From Azolla caroliniana (lineage: Eukaryota; Polypodiophyta), in NCBI GenBank assembly GCA_043228905.1, contig JBHGNT010000005.1, positions 310,001 through 374,000 of the forward strand: a stretch of 64,000 nt of DNA, in the 5' to 3' direction. This document shows, in pieces, positions 11,544 to 24,250 of this stretch; position 1 is the stretch's first letter; each line of letters starts with the position of its first letter. Both the position numbers and the translations under genes were made by a program. The notes below the pieces were generated by a model. That model was not told the origin of the DNA. It did not search any database and was given only the letters and a program-made list of their open reading frames with translations.

Positions 11544-11668
11544 ATCATCGGTCAAGTTTTTTTTTTAAAAGTCAAGATTCACCGTGGTATTAATGAAAAG
11601 TTGCCCAAAGGCTAAAAAGTATCCATACAATCTATTACAACCCTCCTACCCACATCATCGGTCAAGTT
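11544..11668 (-). mobile_element. Very short LINE 3' tail with 15-bp target-site duplication
   Basis: The 15-mer ATCATCGGTCAAGTT occurs exactly at 11544-11558 and again at 11654-11668. Between them is a T tract followed by about 85 bp that matches, with mismatches, the 3' end of the minus-strand LINE near 28188-28277 (shared core TTCACCGTGGTATTAATGAA). The T tract is the antisense poly-A tail. This is a strongly 5'-truncated LINE insertion on the minus strand with its target-site duplication intact. Confidence 0.9.
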
Positions 11669-11877
11669 AATGCATGATCATGTGAATAAAACGTGAAAAC
11701 ATTTGGAAATGGGCATGATAAGCAGAACCTTATTTATAAATACAAAAAAGTCCTAAAAGCTATGTAAAGAAGTTTCTTAGAGTTAGCATATTCAAAGCAA
11801 TCTTTGGATTTTCTTTTTCCTTAGAAAGTAAATGTTAATAATTAGGTAATTAACTAGGGTTAATTAGGGTTTAATTA

Positions 11878-12280
11878 TGTGATTATTCATAAAGCAGCGG
11901 AAGATGATGTTATTTGTGTGTGTATGTGTGTGAGAGGAAGATACACTTATGAACAATAATATAAATGGGGGATGATTAACAAGAGTATAGTTAAAGACGT
12001 TTCTCTATATTAATAAGCATCAAAATACAACGATATCCACAATGTGGTATATATACAACTCATGTGCAAGGGTGCACATGTGTGAGGAGAATATAGGTAC
12101 AAGGATGTAAGTCCTATATTCAATGAACTTGGTAGTGGAGGATTTAGAATGTATCCCACTCAAGTACAAAATCCTATTTAAGGATTTAAGGTCAATGCAC
12201 TAACTAGATTCTATCTAGGTAATTACTAAGTTACATGGTTAACTAAATGGCTAAACTAAGTTGAGCTTGATATCTCAACA
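11878..12280 (-). repeat. Copia-type LTR on the minus strand
   Basis: Read on the minus strand it starts TGTTGAGATATCAAGC at 12280 and contains TTCCGCTGC close to its end. This matches the ends of the LTRs at 29007-30535 and 59859-60323 (start TGTTGAGAATCAA, late motif CTTCCGC). The inner end (near 11878) is approximate. No adjoining internal region is recognisable, so it is a solo or orphan LTR. Overall similarity to the other copies is low outside the termini. Confidence 0.5.
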
Positions 12281-15200
12281 ATAAGGAAATCTACAACAAT
12301 TTTCCAATTAGAAGCAATTAATATAGTATATTTTATGTGGTAAAGTTCACGAAATTGCCGAGCTTGAATCCAGACAAGGTGGTTGGCCCAACTCATCTTA
12401 GGATGTTCTTACATACGCCAATAATATCACGTGGTGGTTGGTCAAACCATAGTTTACAATATCTCCTATACATCATGTTATGAGTTGGTCACCTTAACAA
12501 GGCGGGGCATGCAGAAGTCACATATTTCGTGTTAACAATATGTATGTAATTATATGGTACTTGATACTTGGTATACTTATTAGATGTTAATACATATATA
12601 AATCAAATAGTTGATAATTACAACTTCAATAAAATAATGGCTACTAGAAAATTGGTGCAATTCATGTGTCAAGCCAATGGAAAGAATGGTTAAAACATCA
12701 TACATCACTTCACCTACGAGGTTGTCCCGACTCCGAGGTACCTGATCCACATGCACATGTTCTCCTCATAGCACATATGTGGCCAAATTCATTATTTGGG
12801 GGGGGGGGGGGGGGCATAGCTCATATGTATATTCAAATGCACATTATTGCATTTGGTCAGAAAAGCATTTCTCGTTTGGTACTATTATTTGAGACCCATA
12901 TTTTGCTTTTATTATTAGGCGAATCTCTAGTAGTAATCAATTTAAGCTCCCCCAGCCAATTTATGGATCCATGTTTGTTTCACTAATGGTTAGTTTAAAA
13001 TGAACAACACCTCATTTTATTCGTAAATAGATAGCTTAACAATTACAAAATAAACTTACACTTTTGTCAAAAGTTGTGAAATTTTATGTCTTTTAAAAAG
13101 GAACTAGATGTATGCATATATCTATCTATACATGTCTATATTTCTTCATTACAGTGATCAATTGAATGATCATCAAGAGAGCTACCCAATCATCAATACT
13201 ACAATGATCATCAGAACGCTACTCGTTCTAAAACTCACTGCCACAATGATTTTCCTAGTTTTCCGACTTTACAGTTGCTCGCATCCCCCCTTGTATGACA
13301 TGGAGAGATGGGCATATTACTCGGTGTAATCATCGATTGATCGATCAAGCAATCAAACAAGCAAGTATGCAGCCATTTGTATAATTACATTTTGTTTTCA
13401 CCCTGATCAAATCTTGGTCTCTTGCCATTCAATCTCTTTGCCTCTGCCTCCCACTCCTTTTGCTCCATGTCTCCCATGATTTTCAAACTACTTACTGTCG
13501 ACATATATGCCTGATTGCATGTAGATCTGCACTTCTCGAACAGTCTTTAGGGTCACACAATTGTATAATCTGTAACTAGCAATGCTCAAGAAATGTTTCC
13601 ATTCAGTTGATGCTTGCTTCATATCGTAGGAATCACATCCAATCTAATTTTATTGTAAACATTGTTTTGTTTTCAAACAACGATTTCAAATACCTGGAAC
13701 TACTCGAATATGATACCCCTACCATTATTTCCTTCTAATTTATCGCTCTAATTAAACAGCAAACCCAATCATTTCTGCATAATTATGGGAGGCATCCGAT
13801 CCCTTGATCTAATTAAACACCAACTGAAAGGCAATTACTCACAATTAATCCATATCAGCTACTCTATTTAGAAAATCCCAAGGTTTTTTACTGTAATGAT
13901 ACTTTCGGTGGATAGTTCTGTGATTAATCATTCTAATTTATCGCTCTAATTAGACGCCCATATGCGATTTTTTTGATGATGAATACATTTTGAGAACTGT
14001 AACTAAATACCCAAATCCATCTCAATTACTAGAATTAGAATTTGTATTGGACATTTGAAAACATAGACATATGAACCATTCTTTGTGGAGAAGTCATTGT
14101 GCTCTCGAATAAACCATTGCATTTTCCCAGAGAGAACGTACCAATAATACCAATAATATGACCAGCAAAAATTCAAACTAACACCATGTGAACCAAGAAC
14201 TTTGCCATATAGTTTTTAGCGTATGATAACATGGAAGGTTTAATAACGCTACTATTCCACACATGACAAGAAATAAACATCTACTAGAGTCAGATTAAAT
14301 CAACGCACAAGAGAGGAACGATGATTTAAAATACAGGAACGATAATGAAACTAAAATAAAAGCTTGTGGATTTCCTAAACGTCCATGATAATGATGACCA
14401 AGACACATTAGGTGTCTTTGCAATCCACAATGCTTCAAGATTTACTATGTTAGTTGGTGTGCTGGATCTGAGAGTCAATGATGATATGCATTACGATTGC
14501 ATCTCAATTTCCTGGGTGAGTCCTCTGACATGTTGTATGTAGAGTCTGTATATAGGGATGCAACTATGGAAGAAGTCAGTCATATGAGCAACTTCCTCAT
14601 GCGTTATTAATGTTGTCCAATTGATCTTGTCACTGTTCGTCCATCGTGAATCCTGAATAAATATTCTACCATCACTAATGTTTAGGGAGTAGCTTCTCAT
14701 ATACGGAATTTCCCTACAATCCTCGTGCTCAATTGTTTGCTTCTACTATCAAGAGGTTGCCTTTCACTCAAAATTTTGAAAATGGACATTGTTGGAGTAT
14801 CAAATCTCAAGTGATGGGACCGCCATAGAGGCACGTGTAGATGTACCCAATCAAGTATTCACCTACATAGGACACATGAGCAACAACAGCCTAATTACAA
14901 CAAAGTGAACCATATTTTTGCCTACACAATAATCTACATTCTTGATATGTGTCAATATATATATATCTTTTTTGAATGTCCTTAATTTTCAAACAACTAG
15001 GTAAATCCCATGGTCTTCTCTACATTAACATTAATGTTGGTTTTCTATTCACACTGACAGTTCATAACAATGCATTCAAATAATAATAATAGTAATAAGA
15101 TAAGATATCATATCATCAGCAAAATATGAGATATCATCATATAAAAATAATAATACCATGTTGATTACAAACTAGATGACGTGCTAGCTTGAATTGATCC

Positions 15201-15408
15201 ATTGGTGTGTCTAATGGCCTAATATAACTTGAATTTGTCCTTGTGCAGATTGTATAAAAAGAGCAGAATGTCATTCAATAAATGAAAACGGTCAACAATT
15301 CTTCTAATTCAATTAATGGCTGATTAGATGTGTGAATCGAACCATAGTCATGTTAGATAGAGATTCCAAATACTGGAATCAAAACTACATTCATTGTAAT
15401 GAAATCCT
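12281..15408. other. Intergenic, no gene seen
   Basis: A run of 17 G lies at 12798-12814. Otherwise this is AT-rich DNA. The minus-strand frame at 14491-14700 has no domain I know. The right end should contain the 3' untranslated region of the isomerase gene that stops at 15409. Confidence 0.4.
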
Positions 15409-18400
15409 TCACTTCTTTTTCGACTTGATTTGGAATGCTTGTACAATTTGTCTCCATGACCTCAAGGCAACCAAGGATGGGATAACAACCCATATATTAT
15501 TCATGAATATGTAGTAGAACCAGAAGTAGAAGGGTCCAACAGCATACTCCACATTATCCAATAAAGGAGTAACAAAATAGACAATACAGCCATAGAGCTG
15601 ACTCAAGCATATGGACAGCTGAAGCGGATGTGCGTACGGTTTCTTGGTCGCTATAGCAAACCTGCATCAAAATGTTTCTTAACTCTCTCTCTCTCTCTCT
15701 CTAGCTGTTGTCTTGGTGGTTTACACCAGAGCATCAAAGTCATAAAATTCACAGAACCCTAGTTCAATCCTCTGTATGGGCAAAGCTCCATCTCATAGAT
15801 CACAATCAGTCTTCTATGGAAGTTAAAGGATGTAAAAAGATGTTGGCTTTGTGGTTGACAGCATAAAATCGAAGTCAGAAATTTTGAGATAAAATTGAGA
15901 GAACCCAGGTTCGATCCTCACCACGAATCATATATGGCATCCATAGGCTGCACAAAACATATGGTCAAAGCTGTTTCTATCCATCTAAACCTTCTATATA
16001 AAGTTAGACCAAGGGGTATGATTGTAAACGCACACAAAAAATGTCTAAAGGCTCAGCTCAGTTCTATCTTGCAGAAAGGCATCCAGATCATGATAAGACG
16101 ATCATTCAGACTCCATTGGCAAACATTCAACATAATTGAGCTAGTAGAAAACTATCAAAAAATAGGTAGAATGTTTCATAAGAAAACAAATGAAGGAAAT
16201 AGAGAAGAGAAAAGGATGATTTACACTGCAAGAAGACATGCTGGACCTAGAAGAACTGCAGTAATGCCCTCAACTGCCACCACAGCAGAATCTCTTCCAG
16301 CATATCTTGAGTCTCCTTTGCTGTATTCTTTCCCTTTGAATTCATAAACATCGGTGGCTTCAATAAGCATGTTTAGAGTAAAATAACATAAAAAATTCAT
16401 CGACAATGTTTACTTACAGACTTCTGCAAGATACACAGGTGTTTTCTTCTTGTAAAAGTCTGGAGTAAAGACAAAATATCCTTCAAGGATTATGTGAGTC
16501 AGTCCACTAAACGTCAACCAACAAATCACAAGCCGATCTGAAGACAGTATGCGAGCCTTGCCTGAAAGGTCAAACGTTAATATTGTTATTGATTCTCATC
16601 TCCAAATTATGGTGTCTGATTCCGGCTCAGAAACCCTAAATTTAACTCTCTATCAAAACTCTCTCTCTCTCTCTGTGTTTGTTTTACTAGAAATCGATTA
16701 GTGATTCAGATGAATGTAGTTTTTGTTTCATAGGTCACTTTAGCCCCTTGAAAACATTAACATAACATTGCACTTCATTCCCGTGACTCTCGTTGGGTCA
16801 CCATATGAATATTTCCACGTCCATTCTCACAGACAAACCAAGGAAGATCACAATGGACTGATATGATACACATTCAATAACATGAGGGAAGGAAATTGGG
16901 ATCTCATTCTACGCCTTGGTGCATTCCAGAACCTACTCGATGCCATGAAAACACTCACCACTGAGAGGGTAGCAGGAGTGAATACAACGCTAAGCCTGCA
17001 TAGTAGCCATCAAAATCACCACCAATTTAATCTTATGAGCCTCACATCCAAATGCAAACTATCAAAGGATTCCCACCCACATGGGATACCCTCTCAGTAA
17101 CAATGATGACCAGATATTTTATCTAGATTGGAAGAGACCAGACATTTCATCTCCCACCCAGCATTCCAAACATCCTTATACAGAGTATCAAGTCAGAACA
17201 CCTCCACACAAAGCACATTTATGTTGTTGGCCAAGTGTTGTTCCTTTCAATAACAAAAACATCAAATGCTACATGAATTCCACCTCTTCAAACGCCGATG
17301 AGCTCATTCCCAACGAACTTGAGATGAACACAGAGGACCAAGAACTCAAAGAGGAGACACCATGTTCATTCAGAAGTCAAATGGCCAATCCTATATGGAG
17401 ACAGAAGCCAAACCAAGCAATCATCCAAGAGTTCCAGACTCCCAAGTTTTGGTCCACACCCCATCCTCAGGCACCACAACCCTTAGTATTTGATCTTCTG
17501 CCTCTCATTTTTTATTGATTTGATCCCATTGGTCAAAATCGGCCTCCTCGTGGAGGATAAAAATATAACCATTCAATCATAGGGAGAATGATGTGCACGT
17601 TTTTTGGGTCCAAACAGGTAATGTCTCTTAACCACTGGAGGAGACAACAAATCATGATCATGATTATCCTCTCTCTCTCTCTCTCAACAGTAATACAATG
17701 TACCTATTGTGAACACTAATTCACATGAATCCAGAAATAACCGTTCATATCCCAAATAACTTTTCATATCTGTTCATATCTTGTATCTGACTATTTAATA
17801 GTTCCATACTCATTAATAAAATTAACACTTCTATCAAATTGCTATTAAGAGCGATCAAATCAACAACAATCAGAGCATTCAGCAGCACCAGAAACAAGAA
17901 CAAAAGAACAGCAACCAGAAACGATGACAAAAGAAATCATCAACTTGACAAACTACTCACAATAAGAAACACTAAATTCATAAACTCAAATTTTACTCCA
18001 CAAATAAAAGAAAACCAATCATGGCCACAGTCGAAAACCCAGACATGGTTGCTGCCTCAACACCATCCTCCACATCAGTATCCAGATCTATTCGAATTGA
18101 CAGACTAACCAGAACCGCAAATTATCATCCATGGCAAATATGGATGAAAATGCATTTGCGCAGATTACACCTATGGCCATACATAGATGGAAGCAAAACC
18201 AAGCCTGTCAATAATGATCCAGAAACTCAAGTATGGCAAGATAAGGATTTTGAAGCACAATCCGAAATCCAATTTCATGTAGCAGATTCACTAATGTACC
18301 TCATTTCAAACCAAGAAACTGCCAAAGAAATGTGGGAATGTCTAAGCGAACAATATGAAAAGACTGACACAATTCATGCCATTGCTCTGTTTCGACAACT

Positions 18401-20889
18401 CACAACCTTCCACATGCAAGAAGATGATAATTTTGAAACATTTCTACAGTCATGGCACTCACTTCTAGAACAAGGCACCACCACAGGCCTTCAATTCACA
18501 GACAAACAACATGTAGTCATGCTATTAGCAGCACTACTACCAACCTGGCGACCTTTCATCACAACCAAATCCTATAAAACTCAACCATTGGCTGTCCTCA
18601 TCAACAAAATGCGCCAAGAATATACCTTCTCCAAGCTAAGCAACAACAATCTTAACCAAGCAACAATTCAGATCGCAATGGCAACCACCATTCCCACACT
18701 GAACCAACACCAACAACAACCACATAGATTCAACAAATCTATCAGATACAACCATCAAAACAATTACAACCACCAAAATCAAAGAACATCTCTGTGTAAT
18801 TACTGCAACAGACCAGGCCACTGGGAGAAAGACTGTAGAACCAAGCAAAGAAACACATCTAATTATCAAAACACCAAAGTAATGACATGCAATTATTGCA
18901 ACAGACAAGGACACGTGGAAAAATAATGTCGAACAAAACAACGTGAAGTAGGCCAACGACCTCAAGCTAGGATGGCACAACTTCAACAAAATCCACCACC
19001 ATCAGGTGAAGAAATGTATTTATTCAATACCAATTTAACCAACACAACAGTTTTAGGTACCTAGTACCGGTGCCACCCATCATATGACATTTGACAAACT
19101 GTACCTAACACAATATAAAAAGCTTACCACACCCCTAGACGTCCACCTTGGAGATAACAGCACTAGACATGCCCAAGGATATGGTACCTTCACCTTTAGT
19201 CTACCCAACAACAATCATCTACATATCCATAAAGTTTACTTTGTACCAGGACTTACATAGAACCTCTTATCAGTAAGTCAATCAACTGAATGCGGCTACA
19301 AACTCACCTTCAAAGGCAATTCTTGTCTCTTCCAATCTCAACTCTCAAATGGCACATCACATACAATTCCTTGTTTCAAAACACAAAACATATATCCAAT
19401 TTCCATCACACCCATCAAAATATCAAATGCCACTCATCAAATCCATGACGCTGGAATTCAAAACATCCTCAAATGGCATCTTAGGTTAGGTCACCCACAT
19501 CTTCAAGCCCTTCTTAAGATCCGAACACACAACCTTGCAGGTCCTTTCACCCAACTAACCTTTTGTGAAGGCTACCTCTTCGGAAAAATGACCTCCAATC
19601 CATATCCTCGTTCAACCCAATACACAACAAATCCCCTCCAACTCCTCCACACCGATCTATGTGAACCAATGCCGACTCCCTCCCTAACTGGAGCTCTTTA
19701 CTTTCTCACATTTATTGATGACTACACACACTACACCATCATCACTTTCTTGAGAAAGAAATCTGACGCCCTACCCCATTTCTAAGCCTACAAAAATCTT
19801 GTTGAAAACCAATTAAATCAAAAAATCAAAATACTACGAAGTGATAATGGATGTGAATTCACTTAACATACTACAATGAAAAGGAATCCTGCATCAGACA
19901 ACCATACCTCATCATTCTCAACAAAACGGAAAAGCAGAGAGAAAGAATCGAAAACTCATGGATGCTGCTCGATCAATGCTAAAAAGTGAAAACCTCCCAA
20001 ACAACTTTTGGGAAGAAGCCGTGGCAACGGCTTGCTATTTATAAAATAGATTGCCTACGACAACACTCAGTTCTCAAACACCATCCCAAAAATGGTCAGG
20101 TATCAAACCCGATCTTTCTCACCTAAAGATCTTTAGCAGTACAGCATACTCATATGTACCCAATGCAACCAGAAATAAACTAGAAGATCGAGGAACCAAG
20201 CAAATTTTTATCGGCTATGGTGACCGCTTCGGCAAGAAAGAATGTTGTCTTGACAATCCTAAACATACTAAACATATTAACTACAAGTATTTTTATGTAA
20301 AAGAACTGATAGACGCAACCAAAGGAGATCAATCAATCCTCGTCATCAATTATACTCTTACAAATCAACAAGTCGCTGATTTTCTCACAAAGGCAGTACC
20401 TAAACCCAAATTTGACTTTTGCTGCAAAGCTATTGGACTTATTAATGTAGCTTCAAATAGAAATAGCCATAGCTTATAATTCTAGCAAAAAATAAGGAGA
20501 ATGTGAACACTAATACACATGAATACAGAAATAAACGTTCATATCCCAAATAACTTTTCATATCTTGTATCTGACTATTTAATAGTACCATACTCATTAA
20601 TAAAATTAATGCTTCTATCAAATTGCTATTACCAAACATACATTATCACGATTCACACCGATATCTCAACAAGATAGAAACAGAACATGACAGTGGATAA
20701 AAAGAAGAAGAAATTCTGGTTAGAGCAAAATTGAAAGACATTTTACTGCTTACCGGACAAGTACCACATCAGCAAGAGGACTGCAACGCTCCCGATTCCA
20801 TAGACTGAGAGAATCTCGAGGATCGACAGGAAATTCGGTTCAAAGCCTTGAAGCTGCAGAGTTTGAGGAACATACGGATGTTGAACCAT
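15409..20889 (-). CDS. HYD1: Sterol delta8-delta7 isomerase (EBP/HYDRA1 family)
   Basis: Four exons were assembled by hand: 20754-20889, 16418-16561, 16225-16333 and 15409-15661. All junctions are GT-AG and in frame, giving 213 residues, close to the roughly 220 usual for plant HYDRA1. The enzyme is an ER membrane protein that shifts the sterol B-ring double bond from delta8 to delta7. The start [16 protein letters not shown] matches the family opening. Expected catalytic positions are present: His68 and Glu72 in THIILEGYF, Glu115 in [10 protein letters not shown], and an N-x-x-W pair in [25 protein letters not shown] is the family signature. The C-terminus KSKKK can act as a dilysine ER-retrieval signal. 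Intron 1 is 4.2 kb and contains a Copia element lying antisense to the gene. Nothing in the coding sequence looks damaged. Confidence 0.93.
15680..15702. repeat. CT microsatellite in intron 3 of the isomerase gene
   Basis: A short perfect dinucleotide run lies just upstream (minus-strand sense) of the acceptor of exon 4. On the transcript it reads as GA repeats, about 20 bp from the splice site. Confidence 0.85.
16562..17707. other. Distal part of isomerase intron 1
   Basis: Intron sequence between exon 2 and the Copia element. Plus-strand open frames at 16882-17100 and 17081-17518 show no domain and are not called as genes. A CT microsatellite lies near 17668-17686. Confidence 0.5.
17708..17847 (+). 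repeat. Copia 5' LTR
   Basis: 140 bp starting TGTGAACACTAATTCACATG. It differs from the 3' LTR by a 10-bp internal tandem duplication (TTTTCATATC/TGTTCATATC) and a handful of substitutions, which points to a fairly old insertion. It is very short for a Copia LTR. Confidence 0.9.
18021..18956 (+). pseudogene. Copia gag with interrupted second zinc knuckle
   Basis: The open frame starts at ATG 18021 and runs 301 codons. It has the plant Copia gag (UBN2-type) region, with motifs such as [11 protein letters not shown] and LPTWRPF. A complete CCHC zinc knuckle follows (Cys259, Cys262, His267, Cys272). A second knuckle begins at Cys290/Cys293/His298, but TAA replaces the codon just before its final Cys (18924-18926). 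The frame stays readable a little beyond. Gag forms the particle that packages element RNA. The nearly intact frame shows it was probably functional until recently. Confidence 0.85.
19060..20479 (+). pseudogene. Copia protease-integrase relic fused to the RNase H end
   Basis: The protease motif reads [10 protein letters not shown] at about 19068, where the family has D(S/T)GA, so the catalytic Asp is lost. The integrase zinc region keeps HLRLGHP but the paired Cys motif is broken (CEGYLFGK). Core landmarks are HTDLC, FIDDYTH, RSDNG and [11 protein letters not shown], spread over several frames with stops. After the integrase C-terminal signature KQIFIGYG (about 20205-20220) the sequence jumps to [12 protein letters not shown] and [12 protein letters not shown], the end of Copia RNase H. 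The whole reverse transcriptase lies in the deleted part. The joined 20051-20479 frame is open across the deletion point. Confidence 0.85.
20502..20631 (+). repeat. Copia 3' LTR
   Basis: 130 bp, opening TGTGAACACTAATACACATG directly after the polypurine tract. It lacks the 10-bp duplication seen in the 5' copy. Confidence 0.9.
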
Positions 20890-21016
20890 TGGTAAGAAAA
20901 CCTGAGACAAAAAAAAGGGGTCTAAATCAGCAATGTGGATCCGTGTCTGCAGAGATGGAGTTCGAAAGAAGAAGAAGGAGCAGGGAGGGACCTAACCTTT
21001 AGAAGACCTTGGAAGC

Positions 21017-21023
21017 TATATAT
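21017..21023 (-). promoter_or_regulatory. Candidate TATA box of the isomerase gene
   Basis: TATATAT on the minus strand, about 130 bp upstream of the ATG at 20889, a usual spacing for a plant TATA box plus leader. Chosen by position and sequence only. Confidence 0.4.
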
Positions 21024-21182
21024 GTATCTTCTTCGTGTTTTTCTCGGTGATCTCAGGATGTTCCTCTGTGTTTTTTCAGATCTGTTCGGTTAGTTGGTTT
21101 ATCCTGGGTATGGGTATCAGGGTATGGGTGCTAATGCTATGGTAAGCCCACACCTTTGTCTGTCCATCACGTTATTATCTGT

Positions 21183-21189
<7 letters not shown>

Positions 21190-21219
<30 letters not shown>
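21190..21219. repeat. (AT)n microsatellite
   Basis: About 30 bp of perfect AT dinucleotide upstream of the isomerase gene. Confidence 0.95.
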
Positions 21220-21222
<3 letters not shown>

Positions 21223-23839
21223 CATGATTATATGTTATATACATCTGGCATTAGCTTTCTTTGCGATCGGGTCCCACTCTTGTGTGTTATGTAGTAGTTA
21301 ATCGCTCAAACAATGGGAGCCGTGAAATGCAAAAATAGACCGATGTCCTTGAATGGAATGGTGTTGCATTAAACCACCATAAAGAGGCTAGTTAAGTATA
21401 ATCAATGGGGTTATGGAATCACATTAAATGCTAGTGCAGCACTTGAACCCTAAGGGAATTAAATGCAAATAGCTGGTACACTGACTGCTAATATGACAAT
21501 GTCACTCACCCTTTTCGTGAACTTATTTAAAGATATTTGTCATTGAAATGCCTTTGGGAGTTTGTGCCATTGAAATTAGACGATTCAAGAATGTATCTAT
21601 TCTAAACACTTGCGGCAAAATGTTATGAAGATGGATGTATTCATGCAAGATCCGTGTGTCATCAAGTTGTTTCGAAACTGGTAGCAATTTGATTGGACAT
21701 TAATGGCTCAGACCACTCACTTGCCCATGACCAAGGTTGTACCCCTTATAATGGTTTAGAACTTCCTTGTGCAATGAGGTCTAATTCAGATGGTTTGTGT
21801 GCTAGAATATGTAAATAATCATGTGAATTTATGATTAAGTGCTCACCTTATATGTGCGAGTTCCTAAGTACTAATGTAAGTTTAACTATATATAATGTAT
21901 CAACGTAAGTATAGGAATGCATGTGTTTAGGATAATATATGTTTGCTTAAGCGTGTGTCCACTCATATCATATATACGTGTATGTGTATGTACATACGTG
22001 AATGCATGTGTGTGCATCTTTAATTAGGGTTTAGGGTAGCAATGTAGGAAATAGGTTTCCATGTAAGTTATTACTTTATTGGCAAATGAGGCGTATTTGG
22101 GGAATGTATGCTTTATTATTATTATATTTGAGTAATTATTCCCGAATATACTGGACATTGCCAGGTCGATCAAGCGTCGGATTTTCATAGACTAAGTATA
22201 GGAATATACATATTGTACATTGCTTTCTTAGTTTACGAATATGAATATAAGAATGAGTAAAGATGAGGAAAACTATGGATATGTATAGGAATGAGAATCG
22301 GGCCTTGCATGAGTAAAATTTGTTGTGAATGGGAAGAAATTCAGTTTAAATGACACTGTATCTCATCAACATATATCGATTATGGAGGAAAGCTGAAGAA
22401 GTATGTTTATAACTCTTTCCTTGTAACCAATAAATCTCAAGAGAAGGAGAAGACAAAGACTGAAAGAAGGAGAAGGCGAAATCAAAGCTTAATGCTAAAT
22501 GTTGTGAGAAATCATCAGCTCCTAGAAAAGATATTAGTAAGGATATAGATGCAAGAAATCATCAGCTCCTGAAGATGTGAGCAATTCTTGCATAATTTTC
22601 AGTCTCTAAAGTTCATTGCCACGATGTCATTCAAAACTCCCCCAAACATGTCTAATATTGTTGGGTTTTTGAACTTCCACATTGGCAATTCTAGCCATGA
22701 TGGTGCAAAGGAGTCATCACAAGAAAGACTTCTATCTATTGAATTTTATCGGAATGCTTTCCCTTACAGCATTACAATGTGATTCAGACCCGCAAAGCAT
22801 GCGGAGTAAAAGTGAGGGTGGATTAAGATCGGCAGTTCAAAACTTGGAAGTTGCATTTATCGGATCACAAGTCTCAGTTTCAGCTTCCCAAAAGGGATTG
22901 TAAAGCCGCCAAAGACAGGTATTAAAACATCTCAATCCAGAAATCTCAAAAGGGTTTCTAGTTAGTCTTGTAAAGAGTCGAAATAAGCACCCCAAGAATG
23001 TGAGGTCGATCCTGCATAATTATGGTTTAAATTTTTCCTTGGGACTATGTTATGATTTAATTTTGTGAAGTGGTCATATTTCCGGAAGATTACATCAGAT
23101 TCATCAAATATATTCAAGGGTTTACAAAAATATCCCCATTACATGGGGTTAGGATAGAGATGGAATTGAACTAAAAAACATGTTGGGAAGAAGATCATCG
23201 AGTTTCGACGTGATCAATTTACGATTGACCATTTATCAACTTTTGTTGTGAATCTCTCATGCGCCCTCGTAATTCACTGCCATGTAGTAACATTCCCTTT
23301 CCCGATGAAGAGTCCATTGTAGACTTTTGGGTTTATAGGACCTTGTGCATATTAAGGACAATGCAATCCTTGAACTCTAGGAATTGAATAAATAGATTTT
23401 TTTGGCCAAACTAACTAACCAAAGTCAAACATCATGAGGAAATGCTAGCAAGATGCAATCCATCCTAGTGCATTGCTCAAAGTCCTGTGGTATACTATTG
23501 GTAAGATTAGAAATGTTGAATGTAGGACACCCAAGGCTTGTGGACACATGACCATCTTCATGGATACCACGACCATACCTAAGTTCAACTTGGCTAGCAA
23601 CTCTATTAGCCACAAGGATCCCCTAAGAATATCCCCAACCACTAGGACTCCACTCATAATCCTGTGACATAACACCAATAACAGAGATGATGGCTCCAAT
23701 TACTTGTGTACATAACCTAGAATTGGTTGTCACTTTCATTGCATCCAAACATTGTTGACATTAGTGGCATATTCCTTTCCATGGTCATGTGTATGACAAC
23801 GCTAAGTTGACCTAGATAAGTAATCTTGTATATTGTTTA
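21220..23839. other. Intergenic, no gene seen
   Basis: AT-rich sequence with short frames on both strands and no recognisable domain. Small repeated phrases occur (for example GAAATCATCAGCTCCT at about 22507 and 22556), but there is no array. Confidence 0.4.
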
Positions 23840-24250
23840 GCGGGCACATGCGATGCTTTTGACCATATAGAAAGGTTCAAGAAAATTATGGGAGCTTATG
23901 GAGCACTCTCAACTAGGACAATAGCTACCACCTTTGGTCTAATAAGACCATGCTAGAGTTTAGTTCTACACATTTTTAGACAAAGTCTAGAATGATTTCT
24001 GTTACGTCAAGGAAGACTTTGTTACCAACTTCACGAGATGAGGGATGAGTTGGAACCCCATAGATTGTGACATCTATCATGTGTATACCCGCGAGCCGTG
24101 ACCAAACCGGAGGCCCCTGTGGCCATATGCATAGACCTAAAATAAAATGTTATAATTGTGTGTGTCCCCACATGGTTGGCAAGTGTCCCACCAAACACCA
24201 CTACGACACTCAAAACATGAGTTAGCCACATTATGCCATTGTAATGACCT
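23840..24250 (+). pseudogene. Possible retroelement gag remnant
   Basis: At about 24145-24195 one frame reads KCYNCVCPHMVGKCPTKH. This resembles a CCHC zinc knuckle with one residue missing from the Cys-to-His spacing. Upstream, a different frame reads DAFDHIERFKKIMGAYG, which could be a gag capsid piece. The frames are broken and no LTR or pol sequence adjoins, so the call is tentative. Confidence 0.35.

Larger units (their letters stand above)
17708..20631 (+). mobile_element. Copia LTR retrotransposon lacking reverse transcriptase
   Basis: Two near-identical short LTRs (17708-17847 and 20502-20631) flank about 2.65 kb of internal sequence in Ty1/copia order: gag, protease relic, integrase, then directly the last part of RNase H. 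The reverse transcriptase and most of RNase H are missing, so the copy cannot move by itself. A polypurine tract (AATAAGGAGAA) precedes the 3' LTR and a weak primer-site-like sequence (CTATTAAGAGC) follows the 5' LTR. CTAT lies just before the 5' LTR and recurs in the final bases of the 3' copy, which makes the exact ends and target duplication ambiguous. The element lies in intron 1 of the isomerase gene, opposite to its transcription. Confidence 0.9.

Noticed and set aside
11855-11875. TTAGGG-like words suggesting an interstitial telomere repeat
   Set aside because: Only two imperfect words separated by AT-rich bases, at the edge of an LTR; no array.
16882-17518. Plus-strand frames of 72 and 145 codons
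   Set aside because: They lie in isomerase intron 1 next to the Copia 5' LTR and have no recognisable motif.
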